A stretch of DNA of 64,000 nt, from assembly GCA_900537185.1 (NCBI GenBank), contig LS999826.1, forward strand, positions 434,001 through 498,000, written 5' to 3'. Made by a program: the position numbers and the translations under genes. Of this stretch, positions 34,586 through 43,787 are shown piece after piece. Source of the stretch: Cytophagales bacterium Alg240-R148 (lineage in GTDB: Bacteria > Bacteroidota > Bacteroidia > Cytophagales > Cyclobacteriaceae). Each line of letters opens with the position of its first letter. Positions within the stretch are counted from its first letter, which is position 1. The notes beneath the pieces are model-generated. The model was not told where the DNA came from. It worked only from the letters and a program-made list of their open reading frames with translations, and ran no database searches.

Positions 34586-35047
34586 ATGGATAAATATATG
34601 CAAAAAATAAATGTGCTATTTAATCTGATCATCGCCCCTCCTTTGCTGTTCTTTTTCTATGCTTTTTTGGAAAAACAAAATGCAACTGGGAAGCAGTTGG
34701 AAGACGCTTCTGATTTGAACATCAAAGTAGCGGCAATTGTTTTAGTAGTAGGAGCGATAGTGGCGAGTAAGGTAGTTTATGGCCGATTGGTGGCGTTGGC
34801 GCGCCAACCTATGGATTTGGATCAAAAACTTCAAAAACTGTTACAAGCGTTTATTGTGCGTTTTGCTATTTTGGAAACGCCCATGATTGGGTTGGTATTG
34901 TTGTATTATTATTTTGATGGGGTCGTTTACTTGGTTATGTATATTTTAATTTTGGCTTTTTATACATTAAACAAACCTTCTAGAAATAAAATTGTAATGG
35001 TGTTGGGGTTGAGCGGCGAAGACCGGGATAAAGTACTTAAGCGTTAG
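34586..35047 (+). CDS. integral membrane protein, unknown
   Basis: A protein of about 153 residues with four hydrophobic helices (residues about 10-27, 44-62, 85-105, 106-127) and a polar C-terminal tail ending in LSGEDRDKVLKR. There is no signal peptide and no recognised family. ATG codons at 34571, 34586 and 34598 are all possible starts; 34586 is a compromise. It is a single gene divergent from the paa TetR gene and convergent with the outer-membrane protein gene below. Confidence 0.6.
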   Translation: MDKYMQKINVLFNLIIAPPLLFFFYAFLEKQNATGKQLEDASDLNIKVAAIVLVVGAIVASKVVYGRLVALARQPMDLDQKLQKLLQAFIVRFAILETPMIGLVLLYYYFDGVVYLVMYILILAFYTLNKPSRNKIVMVLGLSGEDRDKVLKR

Positions 35048-35084
35048 GGAGAAGTACCAACCTCTCCCTATTCCACCTTTTTTT
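35045..35084 (+). terminator. weak terminator-like hairpin
   Basis: TAGGGAGA (35045-35052) pairs with TCTCCCTA (35063-35070) around a 10-base loop and starts on the TAG stop of the membrane-protein gene. A T-run (35078-35084) follows only after 7 bases, so efficiency is doubtful. Confidence 0.4.
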
Positions 35085-35820
35085 ATAGGCTAACACCAAA
35101 TGTAAATGCGTTGAGCTCAGGGCCTTTGTTGTCATAAAAGAATTTGTTAAGATCGTAATCAACAAATACATTCACATCCTTAAACCCAAACAATACTCTG
35201 GCACCATATCTCCAGTTGTTGATAAAATAAGCATCTTTTTTTCTGTCCTTGTTTTTTTTGTTTTCTTCGTAGACGACAGTTTTGGTATAGGAGTCCAAAC
35301 GATAACCAGCATAGGCACCTATTCCAATTCTAAATCCAGAATTGTTGCTGTCGAACCAGCCTCTTTTTCTATACCTTCTTTGTCCAAAAGAAAATGTTGG
35401 TACCGCATGTATATTGATGTAGGTAGCAGTTAACTTACTTTTTAAGGCCGAATTAACAGAAGGGTCCCTTACAAATTTCACCCCATCATCCTCTTTAATT
35501 ACTCTGGTGGTGGCGTCTTGGAATTTGAAATTGTACCAGCTAACACCTGCCCCCCAATCCAAATATGCTTTTCCACTTATATGCGTTAGGTTGGAAGCCT
35601 TCAAAGCAACATACCAACTCCCAAAGGGTTTAACTGTATACGCTTCATTGTTTTTGTCTGGGAATCCATCTGCTCCTATCCAATTGTTAATTCCAAATTC
35701 AAAATTGAAATAGGGAGTAGTTCCGTAATTTCGTTTTATTTTTTTTTCTTTTTCTTCTTCCTGTGCCCAAGCTGGGCTAAACAGTGTGAAAATAAGTGCG
35801 ATAGTAAGTAGTTGTTTCAT
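35083..35820 (-). CDS. outer-membrane beta-barrel protein, short paralog
   Basis: A 245-residue protein with a signal peptide (MKQLLTIALIFTLFSPAWAQ), a charged KE/KK-rich linker, then alternating amphipathic strands typical of an 8- to 10-strand outer-membrane barrel, ending in a terminal FGVSL strand. It closely matches the C-terminal two-thirds of the next gene (shared phrases FGSWYVALKA / WGSWYVGINS; GVSWYNFKFQD; KSKLTATYIN; DYDLNKFFYDNKGPELNAFTFGV). Last gene of the sigma/anti-sigma/barrel unit. Confidence 0.82.
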   Translation of the reverse strand: MKQLLTIALIFTLFSPAWAQEEEKEKKIKRNYGTTPYFNFEFGINNWIGADGFPDKNNEAYTVKPFGSWYVALKASNLTHISGKAYLDWGAGVSWYNFKFQDATTRVIKEDDGVKFVRDPSVNSALKSKLTATYINIHAVPTFSFGQRRYRKRGWFDSNNSGFRIGIGAYAGYRLDSYTKTVVYEENKKNKDRKKDAYFINNWRYGARVLFGFKDVNVFVDYDLNKFFYDNKGPELNAFTFGVSL

Positions 35821-35902
35821 GATTTTCTTATTTTGAATTTGACATAGTTTTCCTGTTTGCCTTCAAAAGGCAGCTTATTGGTTGTTGGTATGTGCAATGT
35901 TT

Positions 35903-36952
35903 TTAGAAAGTTACCCCGAAGCTGAAAGCGTTCAGGTTAGGCCCTTTTCCTTCGTAGAACAATTTATTTAGGTCGTAATTGATAAAGAAATCTGTAGATT
36001 TTATTCCAATTTGTGCCCGAATTCCGTACCGCAAGTTGTCGAGATAATAATTGTCTTTGTGGTGTTCTTTCTTTTTATCCCCATTAACTCGGTAGACGTA
36101 TTTGGTATAACTGTCAATTCTGTACCCTACATATCCACCTAAACCAAGCCTTACTCCAGAACGAGGTCTGTATTTGGAGTCAAAGACTCGATTTTTTCGG
36201 TTGTTGACTTTGGATCCCAATTGAATGATTGGAACCAAAGAAGCGTTGATGTAGGTCGCAGTTAGTTTGCTTTTTACAAAACTTCTGTTGGTTTCAGGGT
36301 CTTTGTAAAATTCAAGCCCATCATCGGTTTTTAAGATTCGAATGGAATGGTCTTGGAACTTAAAATTGTACCAACTAACTCCAAAACCTAGTTCCGCAAA
36401 AATCCTCCCGCCCAAATGAAAATTATTGACCGAGTTGATGCCTACATACCAAGAACCCCATGGCCTCACCGCGTATGGTGCATTGTTGGCTTCGGGAAAC
36501 TTGCCATCTTCCATCACTTGGTTGATTCCGAAATCAAAATTAAAGCTGTGCTTGGTGCGGTATCTTCTTCTTTTATCTTCTTCTTCTGGATTTTTTTCGG
36601 GAGTAGTTTCATTTTGAACCTCAACGGTTGTACTTCCCTTGTTTACTACCACAGCTACATTTTTGGTTTCAACTGTTATGGTAGTATCATTTAAATAGGT
36701 CTGGTTTTCTTCTTCCGAAACATCTACTAGTCTGCTCTCCCCGTTAACCGTGTCTAACTTCATTTTAATATCTTCCAGAATAGCGTTTAGATCGTATTCA
36801 GCTAAAGTGCTCAAGTCCTCTCGGTCATGAACAATGATCACTAGCTTACTTTTTTCTCCGAAATTTATAGTAACCGTATCAATCTTTTCTTGTGCATTGG
36901 TTCCAAAAGCAACCATAATGATCAAAATTAAAATCCCTATTGTCGTCCGCAT
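35903..36952 (-). CDS. outer-membrane beta-barrel protein with periplasmic N-terminal domain
   Basis: A 349-residue paralog of the neighbouring barrel. The signal peptide ends near GTNAQ (about residue 20). An extra N-terminal region (about 21-125) contains a beta-rich segment (VTINFGEKSKLVIIVHDREDL) and a charged Glu/Lys/Arg linker before the barrel (about 130-349), which ends FGVTF. It lies 6 bases after the anti-sigma-like gene, so sigma, anti-sigma and barrel are almost certainly one transcript. The N-terminal part could contact the periplasmic domain of the anti-sigma protein (inference). Confidence 0.82.
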   Translation of the reverse strand: MRTTIGILILIIMVAFGTNAQEKIDTVTINFGEKSKLVIIVHDREDLSTLAEYDLNAILEDIKMKLDTVNGESRLVDVSEEENQTYLNDTTITVETKNVAVVVNKGSTTVEVQNETTPEKNPEEEDKRRRYRTKHSFNFDFGINQVMEDGKFPEANNAPYAVRPWGSWYVGINSVNNFHLGGRIFAELGFGVSWYNFKFQDHSIRILKTDDGLEFYKDPETNRSFVKSKLTATYINASLVPIIQLGSKVNNRKNRVFDSKYRPRSGVRLGLGGYVGYRIDSYTKYVYRVNGDKKKEHHKDNYYLDNLRYGIRAQIGIKSTDFFINYDLNKLFYEGKGPNLNAFSFGVTF

Positions 36953-36958
36953 ATCCTT

Positions 36959-37750
36959 TTATTTTGAGTTTTTCTTTTTATTTTTTTTACCGAAGTCGAA
37001 GAATTCGTCTTTGGCATTTTTAATCCCATTGAGCCCACTGTCCCCATTTTTCAACTCTTTTGCAAAGTTGAGTACTTTTTTTAGTTTGGAAACTTTTCTT
37101 TCTTCCGTTGTCTGCTCTTTTTCTGGTTTCGGCTGCTGGTCCGTTTCTTGAACGGTATTCTTTTTCTTTCTATAATCACCAAGTTGGTAAGTCATAGAAA
37201 CTCCATTGGTAATTTCTTCTTTATTGTTTTCAGTTGCTGCAACAACCTCGGTATTGACTTTTTCGGTGGTTACAGATTCCTGCTCTGGTGCTGTGTTTGT
37301 AACAGTCTGCTTTGTTGTACTGCTCTTGTGCGTTTCCTTGAGGGTAATACTTAGTTGGTTGTTGTCTTGGTTGTTGTTGTTAGGTAAAACCTTAGAGGGG
37401 ATACCAGTAGTGCTATTTTGTTCCTCCGAGCTTGCATTGGGCTCCTTTATATCTATAGGATCAGCAGCTGCAATTTCTTTTAATGCAGAGGGATTCTTAT
37501 TTGATTTTTTATTGGCTGTTGAGTCATAAGACAAAGGTGCTGGTGTTTCTTCGGTTATTGGATCAGATAACCATAAGAAAGTAATTGCAAACAGTGTTAT
37601 AGAAGCAGCCACAGCATACCAAATGATAGAGGTTTTACTATTTTTTTTATTCAGTTTGCTGTTGAGCTTTTGCCAAGCCTGGTCCGAAGGAGCTATAGGT
37701 GCTTCCTTAAGTTTTTTGGCAAATAACTGATCCAGTTTGTTATTTTCCAT
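36959..37750 (-). CDS. anti-sigma-factor-like single-pass membrane protein
   Basis: A 263-residue protein. The cytoplasmic N-terminus (about 1-40; LDQLFAKKLKEAPIAPSDQAWQKLNSKL) is short and helical, a layout seen in Bacteroidota anti-sigma factors. One membrane helix follows (about 42-61). The periplasmic part (62-263) is long, low-complexity and rich in Thr, Glu, Lys, Asn and Gln, ending in a Lys-rich tail. Its ATG overlaps the end of the sigma gene by 11 bases. Its position between the ECF gene and outer-membrane barrels supports the role. No ZAS zinc motif is visible. Confidence 0.75.
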   Translation of the reverse strand: MENNKLDQLFAKKLKEAPIAPSDQAWQKLNSKLNKKNSKTSIIWYAVAASITLFAITFLWLSDPITEETPAPLSYDSTANKKSNKNPSALKEIAAADPIDIKEPNASSEEQNSTTGIPSKVLPNNNNQDNNQLSITLKETHKSSTTKQTVTNTAPEQESVTTEKVNTEVVAATENNKEEITNGVSMTYQLGDYRKKKNTVQETDQQPKPEKEQTTEERKVSKLKKVLNFAKELKNGDSGLNGIKNAKDEFFDFGKKNKKKNSK

Positions 37751-38321
37751 GACTGTTTGTATTTAATTCTCTAATTTCTAATTGAGCCAATTTGGATTGT
37801 AAATGTTTCCTAGCTCTGTTTAATTGAGATTTTGAAGTCCCAATCGTAATTTTTAATTTTTCCGCTATTTCTTGGTGTGTGAAACCTTCAATTGCATATA
37901 AATTAAACACCATTTTGTATCCCGATGGAAGTTCATTTACCAGATTGATCAAATCTTCAGTTTCCAAATGGTCACTGAGGTTGTTGTAATCCAACTGGTA
38001 TTCTGCTTCTTCCAATTCTACTTCGAGGTACATGCCTTTGTTTTTTCGAATATAACTAAGGCAATCGTTGACCATTATGCGCCTAATCCAACCCTCAAAA
38101 CTTCCTTCTTTTTTAAATTGATCTAGTTTTTCAAACACTTTCATGAAACTATTAATCATCAAATCTTCCGCAGTATCCTTATCTCCTGCATACCGCATAC
38201 ATACCCCCATCATTTTCGGAGCATATTTTTCAAAGAGTAAATGCTGAGCTTTGCTGCTGTTGTTTTTACATTGCTCAATCAGTTCTTCTTCGGTAGCTGA
38301 TTTGAATATTTTTAACCTCAT
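37740..38321 (-). CDS. RNA polymerase ECF sigma factor (envelope module)
   Basis: A sigma factor of about 193 residues. Region 2 has KDTAEDLMINSFMKVFEKLDQF and FEGWIRRIMVNDCLSYIRK; region 4 has EGFTHQEIAEKLKITIGTSKSQLNRARKHL. The only ATG near the start is at 38321; a TTG five codons earlier is less likely. It heads a four-gene minus-strand unit with an anti-sigma-like membrane protein and two outer-membrane barrels, suggesting envelope sensing. Confidence 0.9.
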   Translation of the reverse strand: MRLKIFKSATEEELIEQCKNNSSKAQHLLFEKYAPKMMGVCMRYAGDKDTAEDLMINSFMKVFEKLDQFKKEGSFEGWIRRIMVNDCLSYIRKNKGMYLEVELEEAEYQLDYNNLSDHLETEDLINLVNELPSGYKMVFNLYAIEGFTHQEIAEKLKITIGTSKSQLNRARKHLQSKLAQLEIRELNTNSHGK

Positions 38322-38385
38322 TTTAAATGTCTTCAATTAGAAGATGCAGATGCAGTCCGATTGGTTGCATGGACTTTTTAAAAAT

Positions 38386-39789
38386 CTAAATATTTTCAAA
38401 TAAAGTATACCCTTTTAGATATTCAGGTATTACCGAATTCCATTTTAAATCTCTGTCAATGAAGTATTTAAGGGCTTCCGAAGACTTTTTTTCTCCGTGG
38501 ATAATAAATGTGTTTTTTGGTTTGCTTTTAAAATTTAACAGCCATTTATGCAATTCATCTTTATCTGCATGGGCACTGAGCCCGTCAATAGATTCAACAT
38601 GACATTCCACTTTAACAACTTCTCCGAAAATCTTTACTGTTGGCTCTCCATCCAGAATTTTTCTTCCCCTGGTGCCAGGAGGCTGGTACCCAACAAAGAG
38701 GATGCTGTCATTTTTTCTTTTTAACCGGTGGTACATGTGGTGCAGGATTCTTCCTCCTGTACACATCCCACTGGCAGAAATTATGATGGCTCCTTTTCTA
38801 ATAGTATTTAAGACCAAAGAACTGGATTGGGCTTTGTAGTAATGGATGTTTTGTGCATCAAAAGCCGAATGGTTGGAAGGGTCGTTGTCGGTATCTTTTA
38901 ATTGGTGGAATGCCTCAAATTTTCGGTATAAATTGGTGGTGTTGATGGCCATTGGGCTATCAATGTAGATCGGCAGCATTGGTATTTCATTTTTTTCCTG
39001 CAAGCTTTTTATCAAGTTGGTAATTAATTGAGTTCTACCAACTGCGAAAGCAGGTATTAACAAACAACCGGACCGTTCCACAGTTTTTAAAACCACCTCT
39101 TTGAGTGCTTCTTTGATGTGGTCACTAGGGTTGGACCGATCGCCATAGGTGGATTCTATAAACAAGATGTCGGTTTCGGTACATAAATGTGGGGGGTATA
39201 AGATGGGGTCTTCCATTCGACCCAAATCACCTGAAAAGGTTAATTTTTTAGTTTGTGTACTGCCTTCCAGGTAGACTTCTAAAATAGAGGCACCTAAGAT
39301 ATGGCCAGCATTTAAAAAATTGATCTTGACACGGTCTAAAATGTTAATAGGTTGGTTGAACTCTATGCTTTCAAGTTTTGGTAAGACGTTTTGAGCATCG
39401 TCGGTATTGTAAAGTGGTTGTGGAGCGGCATGCTTGGAATATCCTTTTTTGGCTGCATAATTGGCTTCTTCTTCTTGAAGTTTGGCAGAATCCATCAAAA
39501 GAATTTCTGTTAAAGCCGCAGTGGGGTGGGTGCAGTAGATGCTTTTGTTGTACCCCTTTTTCACTAGCTTGGGCAAGTACCCAGAGTGGTCTATGTGGGC
39601 ATGGGTCAATACAACAGCGTCTATCTCTGCAGGGTCCAAAGGGAATTCGTCCCAATTGCGCAGCCGCAATTCCTTTTCTCCTTGGAAAAGGCCGCAATCA
39701 ATAAGAATTTTTGCACCATCTATTTCTAATAAATATTTTGAGCCTGTGACGGTTCCCGCACCGCCTAAAAATTTCACGCGTACATTCAT
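38386..39789 (-). CDS. beta-CASP metallo-beta-lactamase-fold ribonuclease-like protein
   Basis: A 467-residue member of the CPSF73/RNase J-like superfamily. The metallo-beta-lactamase motif THAHIDHSG is at about 62-70. The beta-CASP region carries SASGMCTGGRILHHM, GLSAHADKDEL and FIIHGEKKSSEAL near the C-terminus. These proteins usually cut or trim RNA with two zinc ions. The start MNVRVKFLGGAGTVTGSKYLLE is the family start. It is immediately downstream of the PdeM-like gene on the same strand (gap 37 bases). Confidence 0.87.
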   Translation of the reverse strand: MNVRVKFLGGAGTVTGSKYLLEIDGAKILIDCGLFQGEKELRLRNWDEFPLDPAEIDAVVLTHAHIDHSGYLPKLVKKGYNKSIYCTHPTAALTEILLMDSAKLQEEEANYAAKKGYSKHAAPQPLYNTDDAQNVLPKLESIEFNQPINILDRVKINFLNAGHILGASILEVYLEGSTQTKKLTFSGDLGRMEDPILYPPHLCTETDILFIESTYGDRSNPSDHIKEALKEVVLKTVERSGCLLIPAFAVGRTQLITNLIKSLQEKNEIPMLPIYIDSPMAINTTNLYRKFEAFHQLKDTDNDPSNHSAFDAQNIHYYKAQSSSLVLNTIRKGAIIISASGMCTGGRILHHMYHRLKRKNDSILFVGYQPPGTRGRKILDGEPTVKIFGEVVKVECHVESIDGLSAHADKDELHKWLLNFKSKPKNTFIIHGEKKSSEALKYFIDRDLKWNSVIPEYLKGYTLFENI

Positions 39790-39826
39790 ATATCAAATTT
39801 ATACAATATATAATGAATGTAAGCGG

Positions 39827-40471
39827 TTATTTGATATTAATAACCCGATTGTCGGCTACCGCAAACACCCTGTCTTTTGGGCTTGTTTTTACTTTAACAG
39901 CACCTGTGAAATCCCCAAAAGCTGGTACAAGAGCGGATGTTTCTTTGAAAATAAAAGCTGGTAACTTGAGGTGCTGCTTCCCCTTGCCTTTAAGTGTTAT
40001 TCCCGGATGTAGGTGGCCATGGATGTTGTAAGCATCGGTGGTTATGGGTTCGTGGCTAAAAAGTAGCGGGCCAATTGTTTTTTCTCTTACTCGTGCTATG
40101 TTAAATTTATCGTATTGGTAATCCGAAAGAATATCGTGGTTGCCATCGATTAATGTAAATTTGGTATTTGGAAAAGCCTTAATTACTTGGCCGAAAATTT
40201 CCCACTGGTGGTTGTAATGGCTGTGGAACAAGTCTCCTAAAAACCAAACCGAACGGGGAGAGAGCTTCTGGACTAAGTAGATCAACCGTTCAATAGCTTT
40301 GTCTTCGCTTTCTTCCGGCAAAGGAATGCCAGTTTTTCTGAAATGTTGGATTTTCCCAAAGTGCAAATCCGATAGGATCAACACTTGTTGGTCTTCAAGC
40401 CACAAGCCCTTTTCAGGTAAGAGACCAATCAAAATACTTTTAACTCGTATACTAATAGAATTATTTAACAC
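39827..40471 (-). CDS. pdeM: PdeM-like metallophosphoesterase (ligase-associated DNA-repair type)
   Basis: A 214-residue calcineurin-like phosphoesterase with all five motifs: LSDLHFGK, FLGDLFHSH, DGNHD, FSHEP and HGHLHPG. The order and size fit PdeM, the phosphoesterase usually found with a LigD-type ligase, an Lhr-like helicase and an exonuclease. None of those partners is adjacent. The gene starts with GTG; no in-frame ATG lies upstream of the first motif. Confidence 0.78.
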   Translation of the reverse strand: MLNNSISIRVKSILIGLLPEKGLWLEDQQVLILSDLHFGKIQHFRKTGIPLPEESEDKAIERLIYLVQKLSPRSVWFLGDLFHSHYNHQWEIFGQVIKAFPNTKFTLIDGNHDILSDYQYDKFNIARVREKTIGPLLFSHEPITTDAYNIHGHLHPGITLKGKGKQHLKLPAFIFKETSALVPAFGDFTGAVKVKTSPKDRVFAVADNRVINIK

Positions 40472-40593
40472 AATTATTTGAACCTTTTATACCGTTGCGA
40501 GACTAATGTGTATCCGTTTTATTGGGTAATAAAAAAATAAAATTCGATATTGAAAATAGTAAAAGCATTTATTTGGCTTTAAACTTTGGTGTT

Positions 40594-41340
40594 ATGATTA
40601 AAAAACAATTTTTGTTCTTCGCTTTCTTTTTTTGTGGCTTTTCAGTATTCGGACAAGATGCAACACAAATCATTCAATCGATGATTGATAAAATGCAAGG
40701 CTCTAGCAACAAAAGTGAATCTATTATGGAAATAGTTCGACCAGAATGGAAACGCACGGTGAAAATGAAAGGGTGGCAAAAGGGAGATGATTATGCTTTA
40801 ACGTTAATTACAGCACCAGCAAGAGATAAGGGTGCTGCCTTTTTAAAAAGAGAAAAGGAAATCTGGAACTGGCAACCTTCAATTGATCGGGTTATTAAAT
40901 TGCCTCCATCTATGATGCAACAGTCTTGGATGGGCTCCGATTTTACCAATGACGACTTGGTTAAACAGTCTTCTTTTGTGCGTGATTTTAACCACCGATT
41001 GGTGTCGGACACAACATTACAAGGATACGATGTGTATAAAATTGAAATGATTCCAACGGAGGAAGCTGCAGTGGTTTGGGGGAAAATAGAAATGTATGTT
41101 GAAAAGAAGGATTATATCCAATTGTTGGTAAAGTTTTACGATGAAGATATGTTTTTGGTAAACTCCATGCACTTGTCGAAAGTAAAAGAAATTCAAGGGA
41201 GGAAATTCCCTACCTATATGGAAATGATTCCAGCAGAAAATCCGAATCAAAAAACTACAATTGAATATACTTCTATTGTATTTGATATTGATATATCGGA
41301 TAATTTTTTTAGTATTCAGAACCTGAAAAGACTGCGGTAG
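40594..41340 (+). CDS. LolA-like outer-membrane lipoprotein-sorting protein
   Basis: A 248-residue periplasmic protein with a signal peptide (MIKKQFLFFAFFFCGFSVFGQ). The mature part resembles LolA/LppX-fold proteins that carry lipids across the periplasm (SESIMEIVRPEWKRTVKMKGWQ; DYALTLITAPARDKGAAFLKR; IWNWQPSIDRVIKLPPSMM). The ATG at 40594 opens the signal peptide; in-frame codons upstream to 40522 would add a hydrophilic stretch that makes no sense before it. First gene of a five-gene unit with two permeases, an ATPase and an outer-membrane barrel. Confidence 0.82.
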   Translation: MIKKQFLFFAFFFCGFSVFGQDATQIIQSMIDKMQGSSNKSESIMEIVRPEWKRTVKMKGWQKGDDYALTLITAPARDKGAAFLKREKEIWNWQPSIDRVIKLPPSMMQQSWMGSDFTNDDLVKQSSFVRDFNHRLVSDTTLQGYDVYKIEMIPTEEAAVVWGKIEMYVEKKDYIQLLVKFYDEDMFLVNSMHLSKVKEIQGRKFPTYMEMIPAENPNQKTTIEYTSIVFDIDISDNFFSIQNLKRLR

Positions 41341-41341
41341 T

Positions 41342-42559
41342 ATGTATTTTACTTTGGCCTGGCGCAACATTTGGAGAAATAAACGACGGACGTTCATCAC
41401 CGTAGGTTCCATTAGTTTTGCTGTATTTATAGCAGTAGTAATGCAATCGATGCAAAAGGGCAGTTATGCTCGAATGGTGGATACAGCGGTAAGCTTTTAT
41501 ACTGGTTACATACAAGTGCATAAAGACGGCTATTGGGAAGAGAAAATTTTGGACAACATTATGCCGTTGGATGAGGGGCAGATAAGTCAAATTGAAGGAG
41601 TGGATCATGTTAAATTAGTTTTTCCCAGGTTGGAATCCTTTGCACTGGCATCTAAAGAAATGAATTCAAAAGGGGTGGTGGTTTTGGGGATTGACCCAGA
41701 TAAGGAGAACCAACTCACCAATTTGAAATCCAAAATAGCCCATGGCCAATACCTCCAACCAAACGATGATGGCGCTTTGATTAGCGAGGGCTTGGCAGAA
41801 TACTTAGAACTTGGCGTAGGGGATACGCTGGTGTTGATTGGGCAAGGATACCATGGTGTCAATGCTGCAGGCAAGTTTTTGGTCCAGGGTGTGCTCGATA
41901 TTCCTTCTCCTGAAATGAATAGTGGAACCGTTTATTTGCCACTTCAACGAGCACAATGGTTTTATGGTGCAGAGGGGTTGATTTCAGGTTATGTAATAGA
42001 CGTTCAAGAACAAAATATGGTTCCTGGAGTAACAGCAGAGCTCCAAACATTGTTTGATTCTGAAATATACGAAGTAATGGACTGGCCAACCATGTTGCCA
42101 GATTTGGTGCAGTCCATAGAGTTGGACTATGTAAGTGGCTTGGTTATGCTGATCATTTTATACTTCATTATCAGCTTTGGCATTTTAGGTACTTTTATTA
42201 TGATGACCAACGAAAGGTCCTATGAGTTTGGAGTAATGACCGCCATAGGAACTCAAAAATTAAGGTTGGTACTCATTATGTTTTTGGAAATTTTAATGCT
42301 GGCAGCCTTGAGTGTGGTAGTGGGCAGTTTGTTGGCCATGCCTTTGGTTTTATATTTTAACGCGAATCCAATCGTTATGACCGGAGAAACAGCCAATATG
42401 TACGAAAAATTTGGAGTGGAACCCATTATTCCTTTTGCCAAAGACCCCATGATATTCATCCACCATGCGGCGGTGGTATTTATAGTGTCGGTTTTATTAT
42501 CTGTTTATCCGGTTGTAAGCATATTAAATTTGAAAATTATTAAAGCACTAAAATCATAA
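41342..42559 (+). CDS. FtsX/LolC-type ABC permease 1
   Basis: A 405-residue permease with the LolCE/MacB plan: one N-terminal membrane helix (about 18-38), a large periplasmic domain (about 45-265), then three helices (about 270-292, 318-342, 375-395). The start MYFTLAWRNIWRNKRRTFITVGSISFAVFIAVVMQ is typical. It begins one base after the LolA-like gene and overlaps the second permease by one base (TAATG). Partners: permease 2 and the ATPase downstream. Confidence 0.87.
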   Translation: MYFTLAWRNIWRNKRRTFITVGSISFAVFIAVVMQSMQKGSYARMVDTAVSFYTGYIQVHKDGYWEEKILDNIMPLDEGQISQIEGVDHVKLVFPRLESFALASKEMNSKGVVVLGIDPDKENQLTNLKSKIAHGQYLQPNDDGALISEGLAEYLELGVGDTLVLIGQGYHGVNAAGKFLVQGVLDIPSPEMNSGTVYLPLQRAQWFYGAEGLISGYVIDVQEQNMVPGVTAELQTLFDSEIYEVMDWPTMLPDLVQSIELDYVSGLVMLIILYFIISFGILGTFIMMTNERSYEFGVMTAIGTQKLRLVLIMFLEILMLAALSVVVGSLLAMPLVLYFNANPIVMTGETANMYEKFGVEPIIPFAKDPMIFIHHAAVVFIVSVLLSVYPVVSILNLKIIKALKS

Positions 42560-43779
42560 TGGTATTACTAAAAGTTGCCTGGAGAAATGTATGGCGCAAC
42601 AAAACCCGCAGTGGGGTAGTGGTTGTGGCGGTTATGTTGGGGGTGTGGTCTTTGATTTTTGCGTTGGCGTTTATGAATGGTTTTTTCAAAAGTTATTTGA
42701 GCAATGCCATTAATAAAGACTTTTCTCATGTTCAAATTCATTCTAAGGCTTTCTTAAAAGACGGAGAAGTTGGTTTCGTTTTGGATAACTTCCAGGAAAT
42801 CAAAAAAGCACTAGAAGGAGATAAAACAATTGCCTCTTATAGTTACAGGCTAAAAACCAATGGAATGATTGCTTCTGCCAAAGCTGCAAGAGGGGTAGAT
42901 ATTTTAGGAGTGGATACCATAAGAGAAGACCAATTAACTAGGGTGCAATCGGATATAGTAGAAGGAAATTTCTTAGGGGGAATCAAAAGAAACCCCATCG
43001 TAATTGGACGGGATTTGGCCAATAAGCTGAAGGTGAAAATACGTTCAAAAGTGGTGCTTACTTTTAGAGACAAAGATGGAGAATTGGTTGCTGCTTCGTT
43101 TAGAGTTGCAGGAATCATGGAATCTGTCTCGGTTAAAAAGAATGAACTGACTGCATATGTTCTGGACAAAGATGTGAGGAACTTATTGAAGTTAGGACCA
43201 GAGGAATTCCATGAAATTGCCTTGTTGTGCAAGGAAGAAGAAACGGTAGAAACGCTTCGCACTGCGCTACAACAAATAAGTGGTAACAACGAAGTAGCAT
43301 CTTGGAGAACTTTGGCGCCAGAACTGGAAGTGATGCAAAGCCAATCCAAAATATCTTTGGGGATAATAGTAGGTATCATAATGCTTGCACTATGTTTTGG
43401 TATCATCAACACCATGCTAATGGCGGTGTTAGAAAGATTCAAAGAAATAGGCATGCTCATGGCCATTGGTATGAAAAAAAGCAATGTATTTGCGATGATA
43501 GTGTATGAGACTATGATGCTTTCCATAATAGGGGGTCCTTTCGGCTTGTTTTTGGGCTGGGCTAGTAATACTGCGCTTAAAGAAAAGGGTATTGATTTGT
43601 CGTCGTATTCGGATGGTTTGGATAAAATGGGTATTGATAGCATTTTAAGACCTTCTTTGGAGCAGTCCGATTATATGTTTGTCGTTTTTTCAGTAATGAT
43701 AATGGCTGTTTTGGCCGCAATATTCCCAGCTCGAAGGGCAATTAAATTGGACCCTATAGAAGCACTTCATAAAATTTAA
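42559..43779 (+). CDS. FtsX/LolE-type ABC permease 2
   Basis: A 406-residue paralog of the preceding permease with the same four-helix FtsX layout. It opens VAWRNVWRNKTRSGVVVVAVMLGVW and has the C-terminal signature ERFKEIGMLMAIGMKKSNVFAMIVYETMMLSIIGGPFG and FPARRAIKLDPIEAL. It probably pairs with permease 1 as a heterodimer, as LolC and LolE do. Start and stop are tightly coupled to the neighbouring genes. Confidence 0.88.
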   Translation: MVLLKVAWRNVWRNKTRSGVVVVAVMLGVWSLIFALAFMNGFFKSYLSNAINKDFSHVQIHSKAFLKDGEVGFVLDNFQEIKKALEGDKTIASYSYRLKTNGMIASAKAARGVDILGVDTIREDQLTRVQSDIVEGNFLGGIKRNPIVIGRDLANKLKVKIRSKVVLTFRDKDGELVAASFRVAGIMESVSVKKNELTAYVLDKDVRNLLKLGPEEFHEIALLCKEEETVETLRTALQQISGNNEVASWRTLAPELEVMQSQSKISLGIIVGIIMLALCFGIINTMLMAVLERFKEIGMLMAIGMKKSNVFAMIVYETMMLSIIGGPFGLFLGWASNTALKEKGIDLSSYSDGLDKMGIDSILRPSLEQSDYMFVVFSVMIMAVLAAIFPARRAIKLDPIEALHKI

Positions 43780-43787
43780 AAATTGTT

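Noticed and set aside
38336-38380. Inverted repeat AGTCC...GGACT between the beta-CASP gene and the ECF sigma gene.
   Set aside because: The stem is only 5 bp with a 12-base loop and has no T-run on the strand where a terminator would be needed.
39371-39704. Open frames of about 108 codons on both strands inside the beta-CASP gene.
   Set aside because: They are shadows of a strongly coding frame with intact metallo-beta-lactamase motifs.
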